A DNA stretch of 64,000 bases from Owenia fusiformis (taxonomy: Eukaryota > Annelida > Polychaeta > Sabellida > Oweniidae): assembly GCA_903813345.2 (NCBI GenBank), contig CAIIXF020000005.1, positions 37,639,375 to 37,703,374 on the forward strand, given 5' to 3'. Shown piece after piece: positions 49,001-58,508 of the stretch. A program made the translations under genes and the position numbers. The notes under the pieces are model-generated. The model was not told the origin of the DNA. It saw only the letters and a list, made by a program, of their open reading frames with translations, and did no database searches. Position 1 is the first letter of the stretch; the number at the start of each line of letters is the position of its first letter.

Positions 49001-50288
49001 TTCAACTTGCTTCTTTCAAATTGACCATTTTTTCAAAATCATCTACAATTTCTCAGAAATTCAAATCTGACTTAAGATTTGTGATTTCACCTATTACACC
49101 TTATTTTTGACATTTTTGAAAATATGGATATGCATTGCATACAACGACTAGTTAATCTTGAACAAAACATAATACCAAAGCACAATAGTTGCCGAGTAGA
49201 AGTGTGATTCTACATCAACTCTCTCGAGATATTCAGGTTACAAGTCCTAAAACTGATCTCTCACTCACTGGTGTATTATTTATTAGTACACAATCTATAT
49301 AAAAACAACAATATATACTGGTCATATCTCTCGTTTTAACATTCTTGTAAGGTAGTTGAATTCCTAATGACTTTGAAGGCCGGTTGGTATGTGTTTGTTT
49401 TCAAATTGGGTATTGAATTCCCTGAATTATTTATTATTTGATAAGTCTCATATAGATTTATGGCATTTACTTCATTGCTATCTTTTATACCAGCTGACGT
49501 TTACTATTACTCTGAGTATCTTTATTACATAAGATGCTGTTAAGGAGCTACTTCCAAGATAAGTGAAAGATAAGTGCCACGAAGTGCATGTTTTCTGTTC
49601 GGTTTTATTACACAAGAAATAAAAACCATTTATCATTATTGACGCATAGTTGATGTACTAAGCGTTTTAAGAATAATGAGACACGTATTATTGTGGGCAA
49701 AATGGGCAACAAAAACACATATATTTTAATATGTTTTTTCGAAAGGAGTTTGAGGACAATTGATCAGCAAATGTACTAATATATATATATTAAAAATGAA
49801 GAAATTTGATTAGTTTGCAACTTACAAAGTACACCGCTTTTGAACAACTGAAGTGTTCAAGTACTACACTGTACGTTGGTACGTAAATTCTTCTTCATAA
49901 GAATCATGGAGATTTGGGTTCAAATGAGGAGTGAGGAATTGTCGACCCCTAAATTTTATTTACTTCACTTGGAAATAATGGCTGTATATATTTACTTTTT
50001 GATTTGGTTCCATTTCATGATTAATGGTAATAGTAACGCTATTGATATTAGTATAGGCCAAGAACAAAACACAAATCATCGAATTTATCTGGCTTTCTGG
50101 AAATTAGTTCCGTTTTTACCAATAATTAGCACATCGTTTTTATAATTTCGCTGCCTTAACTGTCAGTCTTGTCTGATATGCCAGAAAATGAAACTGATTT
50201 TATAGGAATATCAGGTAAAACATGCTTCCACTATCTGTAGACATCGTAACCTTTCGTTCGTAAGATTAAAAGTTCATCTTATATCATC

Positions 50289-50540
50289 GACGTATGTGGC
50301 AATCCAGACGAATCGTGAAATACAACCAGGCAGGGGCGGACCTTAAAATTGCCAAATGGAGGTCTAATTTGAAAAACATTTTTTCAGCTATTTTGGATCC
50401 CAAAAAGCCCCAAGCAGTTTTGGTTTAGAGAGTTTTGACGTATGGCGCAAGCCAGTCGAATCATGAAACGCAACCAAGCAAAGATGGACCTAGATATTGC
50501 CAATGGAAGTCTTATTTTGAAAATCCATTTTTGAAATTTG
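50289..50540. repeat. Local 148-bp tandem duplication within copy B
   Basis: GACGTATG at 50289 and 50437 begins two related units sharing CCAG.CGAATC.TGAAA, ACAACC / GCAACC, GGACCT, ATTGCCAA and GG.AGTCT.ATTT.GAAAA. Copy A has only one such unit, from 37882 (AACGTATGGGGCTTGCCAGT). The duplication therefore arose after, or was lost from one side of, the large duplication. Confidence 0.6.
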
Positions 50541-51605
50541 GTTTCTTTTTTCCACTTTCGGCCAAAAAATGAAAAATGAAAATTATCATCATCTTCTAAA
50601 GGTTAAGCATTTCGGTTTAGATCAGTCAGATTAGTTATCAGTCGGTCATTTGCTTTCCTAGATGTTTGGGTGCATACCATATCTTACACTTTGTTTGCTA
50701 CGGTCACTCACACAGTACTGTTCAATTAGCTTGATTAATTTATTTAACAGCCTCGCTTCTGGATTCTCTCTTTAAAGTGCTTTTATTGTGATCTGTTAAA
50801 GTGCGGAATGTAGGACGTAAAAGGAAATGGAGATATTGAAGTAGCAAGTAACATCATCAAATCAAAAATGTGAAAACATCTTATTTTCATTGATTTTGAA
50901 CAACAATAATATTGAAATAGATGGTTTCAATTGAAATGATTTCTATTGAATTGATGCAATGAGTGTCAGATCAATGCGGAAACAAGCAAGCCAAATACAA
51001 TCATCTTCTGTAATTCAACGTAAAAGAAGGTAATCAGAGAAATACCTACCAAGACCGAACATGACCGCCCGCATGACCGCTTTAATCTAGGTCTTGCATG
51101 GAATTCGACTTAGAGACACGTGGACTAATTGAATTATACAGATAAAGAAAAACGTACTTGGAAGAGTAGATTGTTTATAAGTATTTGTTGTTGAAAGGTT
51201 TCTTGCCTTATTTATAAGGTTGTTTACTTATGAAGATATTAATTACGAGCGGGTGATACTTTCGAATCAACATATCAATTTGCTAAGTAGATAGGGTATT
51301 ATGTGCGATCATTCAAGATGTATAGGCCGACATTCAGTTCGTGCTTTTGTTTGCTTGACAGTTCAGTGAACTATCAAAAATCGGGCAATGATAACTATAG
51401 ACCCCTGTGAAAAATCTGTATTATTGACACTGGGTAAACTGTGGTTACTTTGGAAGTGGGATTGGGCAAATCTATTACATATATTTGCTTATTTGTACCA
51501 CTTGTATGTCCTTTACACAATTGTTCTTCTGCGCATGCGTGCAAAAGATAGGACGTTTGGTTCATCAATTGTTTGAGAAGATAATTTTATTGTTCAGATA
51601 GTATG

Positions 51606-51814
51606 TGTAACGACCCTTGATAGCAAGTTGCTACTACGGCCCAGCTGTAGTGGCTTAAGCCTTTATAGCAGTACTGTGTGAGTGACCGGTTCGATTCCCA
51701 CACGGGGCATTGAATTTAGCACACGTTCTTTCAATTTCTTTATCTGGCTTGTTACACTATGCTCATTATAGTCATTAGTTAGTCATTCCCCTGGGGCGCC
51801 CTCGGGTCATTACA
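51606..51814 (+). repeat. Left LTR of the TRIM, tRNA block damaged
   Basis: 209 bp. Identical to the right LTR except that its 42 bp from the D arm to the T arm are replaced by 20 bp (51669-51688), which removes box A and the anticodon arm but leaves GGTTCGATTCC. The replacement equals, inverted, 50701-50720. In a normal retrotransposition cycle both LTRs are copied from one template, so the difference must postdate insertion or come from an unusual template switch. Confidence 0.9.
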
Positions 51815-51815
51815 T

Positions 51816-51833
51816 TGGTGTCAGATGTGGGAT
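51816..51833 (+). promoter_or_regulatory. Primer-binding site, tRNA-Leu type
   Basis: TGGTGTCAGATGTGGGAT begins one base after the left LTR. Its complement ends ...CTGACACCA and matches the 3' end of animal tRNA-Leu (human tRNA-Leu-CAG ends CCCACTTCTGACA plus CCA) with one mismatch. It would prime minus-strand DNA synthesis. Confidence 0.85.
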
Positions 51834-51910
51834 CAGAGCATTGGTTGTATCCTTTGCGCCCTTGTGTATTTGGTAGTCACTGCTAGTGAAGCAGGGCTGA
51901 CCACGAGGGC

Positions 51911-51925
51911 GTGGGGAGGGGGAGA
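51911..51925 (+). promoter_or_regulatory. Polypurine tract
   Basis: GTGGGGAGGGGGAGA lies just upstream of the right LTR, separated by TAG. A G/A-rich run at this place is the usual plus-strand primer of LTR retroelements. Confidence 0.8.
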
Positions 51926-51928
51926 TAG

Positions 51929-52159
51929 TGTAACGACCCTTGATAGCAAGTTGCTACTACGGCCCAGCTGTAGTGGCTTAAGCCTTTATAGCTCAGTCGG
52001 TAGAGCATCAGTCTTTGGATCCAAGGGTCCTAGGTTCGATTCCCACACGGGGCATTGAATTTAGCACACGTTCTTTCAATTTCTTTATCTGGCTTGTTAC
52101 ACTATGCTCATTATAGTCATTAGTTAGTCATTCCCCTGGGGCGCCCTCGGGTCATTACA
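51929..52159 (+). repeat. Right LTR of the TRIM, intact tRNA-like block
   Basis: 231 bp, TG...CA. It begins with potential stem sequences (TAGCAA/TTGCTA; GCTACTAC with GTAGTGGC), followed by the tRNA-like block at 51982-52053 and then about 106 bp ending CCCCTGGGGCGCCCTCGGG plus TCATTACA. No Pol II polyadenylation signal AATAAA is visible. Confidence 0.9.
51982..52053 (+). other. tRNA-like sequence inside the right LTR
   Basis: 72 nt that can be laid out with tRNA spacing: 7-bp acceptor arm, GCTC/GAGC D stem, anticodon position reading TTG, variable loop GGGTC, T loop TTCGATT. Box A TAGCTCAGTCGG (51989-52000) and box B GGTTCGATTCC (52033-52043) fit the consensus perfectly. The D arm, GAGCATCAG and GGGTCC most resemble tRNA-Lys, although the anticodon does not. 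The anticodon stem does not pair and the acceptor and T stems pair only partly, so it is not a working tRNA. Its likely role is as an internal Pol III promoter for the element. Confidence 0.85.
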
Positions 52160-52851
52160 TATGTATGACTTCTGACTATTCGAGATCATATCATCCAAAA
52201 GACCAAACAAAAGTATCCGACGCATCTATTGTTCTATTGCCATGCTATATCAAATAAATCATAGATTCTTCTTAATTGACAATTCCAATCAGTAGCAATC
52301 ACTCATGAATATTGACGTCTGACATTTGGAGATGAATGAACTTGATTTTCACCAAAACAGGAAATTGTGAAAACCCATGTATGTATGGATATATTTTCTT
52401 AATACACGATATTATATGCTGTTCAAATACTAATTGGCCTTCAGAGATTTATTCTTTATGGTTTATGATATTCAGTTAATAGAGGCAGTGGATGTCTAAA
52501 TTACCATTATTGAAAAATTGGCTGGTGTCTAGTGAGATATTTCGAATTCAATTCATGTCAAAGACACGTCGCATTACAAGCAGCATTTCAATGGTTTAAA
52601 GCTTAATATTTCAAGGCACATGATTAATAAAGTTAAATTGTCATCTCCACCACTGAAGGTATTGCGGTCAATATCAACATTAATTAGATCAAGGCCAAAC
52701 AATTTAATGATCTCAGTTTTGATTATCTATGCCTCTTTCTATCCCTTCCTCAAAAATATCAAACTGTATAAATTAAATAATTTACGAATATCTTGTTACT
52801 GAAAATATTTTGTAAAGTTTCTCAAGATGAGTATCAACTCCAAAATATATA

Positions 52852-53212
52852 CAAGGGCCGATCAAAAAGTTTCTTACCATTGGTTCTCGATTTTATAATA
52901 AGAGGAGTTGGATGCTCAAACTTTAACATAAGACGGGATAGGTAGTATGCTTGAAACTTTTCATATAAATTGGTTTATTTGTAGTGACACAGAGTCAATG
53001 CATATTTCAATGACTAAGTTAGGTCTCCACCTAACTTAATCATTGACATGTGTGCTTGTCTCTGTGTCACTACCAATGAACCAATTTATATGAAACTCGG
53101 ACAGTTTCAAGCAAAGTTATTACCCTGTCTCATGTTAACGTGCGTTTGAGCATCCAACACCTCTCATTATAAAATCTAGAGCCAACGGTAGGAACTTTTT
53201 GATCGGCCCTTG
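52852..53212. mobile_element. 361-bp hairpin MITE (CAAGGGCCGATCAAAAAGTT ends)
   Basis: CAAGGGCCGATCAAAAAGTT and its reverse complement close the element; TA flanks both sides (52850-52851 and 53213-53214). The arms pair almost to the centre (GTTGGATGCTCAAAC / GTTTGAGCATCCAAC, AGTGACACAGAG / CTCTGTGTCACT, ACTAAGTTAGG with CCTAACTTAATC). The TA duplication suggests mariner-type transposition. It is absent from copy A. Confidence 0.9.
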
Positions 53213-54955
53213 TACAACCTATTTTGATGACCTACTAGATATTCCGGGCTTGTGATATGTTATACATTCAAAAACCAAAAAGTCGTTAAGCAAATTGTGC
53301 AACTTGATTCATTGATAACGTAACAGGAGTTGTGAATTTGTATTTAGATGAGGACATTTATCATCCATCGTAAATTCCCAATTGCATATCTAACAATCAT
53401 GCAAGCCGATTGGTAAGACCCTATTTCCATGATTCATGACGTTGTAATCCTGCTCAGACTTCGAAACTTCTTCATTAAGTCCCTGCTGTATTCATTACTC
53501 CTATCTTTTTGTATCTTATAGTTGGCTTTTGAAGGTTCAGCGCTTAGGTTTTCAACATTGGGATGTCACCGATGCACCACGACCGAAAATGATTATATCA
53601 CGAATATTGCCGAAGATGCTTTGAGGAACCAATCAAACTCCTTGAATGGCTAGGTGAGATCTTCGGCAATCTTCGACTATTGTCCTCATAGCGTGGGATC
53701 TTCGACATTCCCATGCTCACAATATGTTTAATCACCAATAAAGGCTTCTACATCTCTGAATCATCTTTATCAGGTTCGGGAAATCAATCAGATCGAGTTA
53801 TTTTTCAATTTTCAATTGAGTTTGATCATTTATGATTTCAAAAGCGATCTATCTGCTATTTCTTGCAAAATCATTATCTCCTCGTTTTTGTTTAACAAAG
53901 AAAGTCCGAATGGCTAAGAAACAGTAAATATTGGTTTCAGTGATTTATTAAAGTCATCAATAGCCTTCTGCAAATGTATCTAATTAATTACATAAATGAC
54001 CGTGATATAATTGATTATGATTGCTTTTTAAGGTAGGTTGCATTCTTTTCCGATCTCTTTGTAATTCGTTGTTGATGATGATCCGGGTAATAAAATACCT
54101 TGCACGAAACATAATCAAGTCGCTTCATTTATCAACAATCAAAAACAGAGAACGATTACCAAAAACACATATATCTCAGAAGGAGGCCTATGTTAGAGGC
54201 ATTGAACTGGATGTAGAACATTTGTCATGATTCAACAAGGTTGACGTCGAAAGAAAGTCTTAACATTTTTGTGCAAATCAGATGGTATCTTCATATTTTG
54301 AAATGCTATAAGATTAGTAGACTTAAACACGTTTGCATGTGAAGAAGCCTTCCTGTATAATAAATTAGAGTTCAACTGATGGACGGGTGAATGAACTCTC
54401 AAAACGCTTTTTATATTATTTCCGATTTAAGAATCCACAAGAAGAGCACCTTACACAATAAAATCATAAATCCAAACAATTATTTATCAATTTGCTGATT
54501 GTTTCTAAGATTTATATCACCATTTGATCCTTTATAACAACCAACAGTAAAGGGCTCGGGTTATCTATCATAAACAGACTACCACTACCCGTGTTGCAGA
54601 ATATTACACAACGACTTCTGTACATGTTCAAGAGCCATTATTTATTCGTTTGTTTATTTGTTTACGATTGGCGTGCCAAACTGTCAATACTATTATTGTT
54701 AAATCCAATAATCAAGTACGGCAAAGTCGATCAATGCTTAAATTGCAAATTGCAATGATTGGTAATAGCGGATGCTGGAAGTGGAAATCTGTCTGGAAAA
54801 ACTGAAAATAAATACTCTGATTCGAATTACGAATTACATAAGAAAATGAATCAAGTATGAGGCAAAATCAGTTTGAAGCCATCTTGAGATACAGAATGCA
54901 GTTGACTCTTTAGAAAAAGTCTCTCATCGTTATTCGAAAGTGTCTGTCCTTCCCC

Positions 54956-55041
54956 ATTCTGATTTATCAGAGTCCCTCTTTACCTAACGCTTTTGAGAGA
55001 ACTATTCCAAAAGGATAGTAAAGGCTGTGGATCCCACAATG
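54956..55041. repeat. Conserved island, inverted match of 34759-34844
   Basis: About 67 of 68 central bases agree in reverse complement with copy A (CATTGTGGGATCCACAGCCT, TAGGTAAAGAGGGACT), differing by one inserted T. On the copy-A strand TTAGGTAAAG looks like a splice donor and ATCCACAG like a weak acceptor. The indel argues against a coding exon. Confidence 0.6.
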
Positions 55042-55109
55042 GTCCTTCCCCAATCATCCCCAATCATATTTATAAAAGGGGATAGGAGATGGCAACACAG
55101 AGACATGTA

Positions 55110-55317
55110 CACCAACCTCCATAAATTTGGCAATTGGAAGTTTCATTTCGGATCAGTTAAATGCCCGTTTCTGTCTGACGATTGAAAATAAATCATCAAA
55201 TTTGACATAAATCAGAATTATTGTTATAAAGGAACAAAATAGAATTTCAAACATTTAAAATCTTTAAAATGCTATCAAATGAAGACTTCCCGGTTTCCAA
55301 ACTTATGGAGGGGAGTG
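55110..55317. mobile_element. Small MITE, CACTCC family
   Basis: It opens TA-CACCAACCTCCATAAATTTGG and closes GTTTCCAAACTTATGGAGGG plus GAGTG. It is 208 bp, with GGAAG/CTTCC sub-terminal partners and an AATAAATCAT interior shared with the 10 kb copy. The right-hand TA is mutated to TC. Confidence 0.78.
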
Positions 55318-58300
55318 TCAGACTAATGCATGCTGATCACTCACAAGGTCACCCTACCTCCCACAAGACTTATATAACATTCCATATCGTACCACACAGA
55401 CCTGATATGTTATCATAGAGTAGTCAGTCTGGCAGGATTATTCCATTCTATTCCACCCAATTTAAGGGGTTATCGTATTTGCGCACACGCATGCGCAATA
55501 AGGGCAAATTCACAACAAGAAACAATGCAATTCACATTGATCTACATTGAGATACATATACAAATGTAGGATATGTGTTTTGATAGGTCATAGGTCGATG
55601 AGAAAGAAATCATTGTCCCCAACATCAGATGCCGGTCTAAAAACTAACAAGGGAGAGGTCGACTAAGGGGTTCCAATTTTAGTCTGAAAAATCTTTTTGC
55701 GCTTGAAAACCAAATATTGATTCCAAAGTTTGAAAATGTAAGGCCAATTTTCTCGATATATTTTTGCCTGATATACCAAAAGACCTTGAAAATGTTTGAG
55801 CCCAACATCTTTTGAGGCCCAACATCTTTACATTGGTATAGAAGTATTCTTGCCATGATAGAATTTATTGGGTTCCGGGTTCCATAATATTTACATGATG
55901 ACCTAATTCGACTTATTAATCGAGTCAGGCATATCCGGGTCATAGAAATGCCAAATCGAATCGAGGAATATAATCCATGGAGGATACTAATTTATTTAAA
56001 GCCTGTTCGAAAGCTGAGACTGTCTGGTGGAGAATTCTCTTGACAAAATGGCGAACATAAATCATCACTTGCAATTAGAGGATTAAAATCCCATATAAAA
56101 TTCACCGTCGTTGAGGACGGCTGTACATGGTTTGATCCTAAACTTTTATTTTGTTGATTAAGAATTTGCATTTCTTGCCCATTTTTGGTATTTTATCGAC
56201 AAGCAAAATTGTCTCTTCTTTCATGCCAAAAACAGCCCCATAAAATGATCTTCGGTTGCCATATCTTCACGATATGCTATGGATGATAATTGATTACATG
56301 TATTAAGACACAAGGAGCAGCTGGGCTGAAGGTTTGAAAATGTGCCAATTGAAGTTGATGCGTGTACATATACCTTAAGCAATATTGTTCATAAAACATT
56401 CTTTAAAAAACAATTAATTTTACAATTCAAAATATCAATAGAGGATTGTACATAACCTATTTTACAACTTGGACAGGGACGAGTCTAACGAGATTAAACC
56501 TAACAAATTACCAAAATGTTTAACGTATATCAAAACAACATTTTAATGACTTGTACAAATGAGCTATATTATTCTTCAGATCTTTTTTATTGCATCGCCA
56601 TGCCAAACGGCAAACATAAGTGACTCTTACCATAAGATGTTATACTACCTAAATAGATTTTATAACTTTTGAACTTCAATTAAACTTTATAGCAATGGTT
56701 GTAAATCAAGTTAATTGACTTGAAACCTTTTATAGTAAGCTTGTCTCGTATAACAGAATAATAAATATGACATCATTAAATCGTAACGCATACGTGTTTT
56801 AATAGAACAGAACATTCATATTGAAAGATAAGGCACGTACCTGACAAATATACGCGTGGGTTTCAGTAAAGGTAGGTAATGATTTTATCTGCGCTTATAG
56901 TTAGTAATTAAACCAACCAATTGTGGCCCATGTTTAATATGGAGTCTTGAAACAATCCTATAAAGTGAATCTATATCGTGGCTTAAATTCTTGACTTATC
57001 GCAGAATGTATTCACCTGAGATGAATTTAGAAAGCTTTCTTACACAGTGTTATACCTCTTGATTAAGTAATGGATAAACAATGAGTCTTGGGGATTGGGA
57101 AAAATAATGGCCAGAGCGGAGACAATGGCGGAGTTAAATGATTCTGTATTGGTAAATTCAGAAATAGTGGTTTATTTCTTTAATAGTCACCCGGGGATAT
57201 CATTTTTTCCGGTACTAGTTTTGCTTTTGTAAGTTCTCACTTTTCTATCATGATAGGTAGTGAGTCCATAAGTGGCGACTTATGAAAATTCATAATGACA
57301 TATTACCATCCTCTAAGCCTTACAAGATGCAATTGCACAAAAGTCATTGGATTGAATCACAACATCTGTATTGGATTATCATTTGAAATCTCTTCCATTT
57401 TAAACTAAAAAAGAAATTTGATGCTGTACATAGATAAGGAAATCAGGTGGCAGATAACAGTCCATTGACATATGTAACGTCTGCATGTGAAGAAAAGATA
57501 AGAAGATATGGTGCGTGAAAAACAGATGATTCTGTTTGCATAAAAGTTGGATTTTTAATCTGCAGTTCAGGATTGCAGTCACCTTAATCCCTCGTACTGC
57601 AGATTAGTTGAAAATGATCACATGTTCTGTCTATTGTGTGCCAATCTAAGTTAATTTTAGGACTAAAGAATTGATACAAATTACTCTGGTATAATGTATA
57701 ATTATACTGTTAAGTTGTCTGACAAGGCCCGCACCTAACAATGGCCACACTTTAAATGAATAATTGTTGGTCGATAGTTCGCTACAAGGCTGTTTACAAA
57801 GCCCATTATTTTGCAACTTGTCAATTGGCTTTAGAATGTCAACATTTCAAAAGCGCTTTGTAAATCAGCATCGATAGGATAATGTTTCATCCACGAAACA
57901 TAACACTCCAAATGCATATATCTTAATGCTCGGATTTGCAGATCAAATACATAAAAAAACGCTAAACAATTTCAGGATTTTGAAAATCTTTTGAAAAACG
58001 ATTGTGTCAATATGAGGAATGCTTTTTCTGAGTCGAAATCTGTAAACAAATGGAGAAGAAACATTATTGATTATAAATATCGGATTTAATGATGATAAAG
58101 TCTCGAATTTTTTTTTGTATTTTCCCCAACAAATCTGTCAAGAAAAAAGATTAGGTCCCCGATTGTGTAATGATTCGTCCCTGTAGGGAAAACATGTAAA
58201 ATTCCATAAAACTAAGATAGCGCCAGACCCAAGACATCAAAAACATTGTTACCAATTCTTTAATGTCTCGATCCCATCAATTCTCCAAATCGATTCTCAG

Positions 58301-58379
58301 AGCTTGGGAAGATTTTCCATTGAATAGCTTGTTATTTAAAATTCGCAATCTGTTGATTCATCATCGGCTTAAAGTACAT

Positions 58380-58505
58380 GACATGTCTTTCAAATGATTA
58401 ATATCAAGACAGATAGGTTAGAAATATGATTAAGTTATGGATCCCGTGGATTATTTGATTCTAGATTTGAATAGGTCTGATCAGTGCTAAATAACCTGAC
58501 GCAAT
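58380..58505. repeat. Conserved island B, pair of 43905-44030
   Basis: Counterpart of the island at the end of copy A, about 92% identical over 125 bp, with similarity ending abruptly after CCTGACGCAA in both copies. This end marks the right boundary of the duplication. Confidence 0.6.
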
Positions 58506-58508
58506 ATA

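Larger units (their letters stand above)
51602..52163 (+). mobile_element. TRIM: miniature LTR retrotransposon with tRNA-like sequence in its LTRs
   Basis: Complete architecture: TATG target duplication (51602-51605 and 52160-52163), left LTR 51606-51814, primer site 51816-51833, interior of 114 bp, polypurine tract 51911-51925, right LTR 51929-52159. LTRs start TGTAACGACCC and end GGGTCATTACA, a terminal inverted repeat with the standard TG...CA. Apart from one block they are identical, so the insertion looks recent. No gag or pol is present, so movement would need a helper. The tRNA-like block inside the LTR has RNA polymerase III boxes. The plus strand of the whole element has no TTTT. The layout recalls plant Cassandra (5S rRNA in the LTRs). 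I know of no animal example I can name with certainty. Confidence 0.92.
46906..58508. repeat. Segmental duplication, copy B
   Basis: Collinear counterpart of 31990-44036. The offset varies from about 15.1 kb at the left to 12.2 kb near 51 kb and 14.5 kb at the right, reflecting different insertions and deletions. Copy-specific insertions include the miniature LTR element (51606-52159) and MITEs at 52852 and 55110. Segments 49527-49604 and 54956-55041 match copy A in reverse complement. No gene was recognised. Confidence 0.85.

Noticed and set aside
51982-52053. A functional tRNA gene
   Set aside because: Boxes A and B are perfect, but the anticodon stem does not pair, the acceptor and T stems pair only partly, and no T-run terminator follows. 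It lies inside an LTR.
51606-52159. Two tandem SINE copies
   Set aside because: TG...CA ends, a tRNA-Leu-like primer site directly after the first repeat, a polypurine tract before the second and a flanking TATG duplication fit an LTR element, not tandem SINEs.
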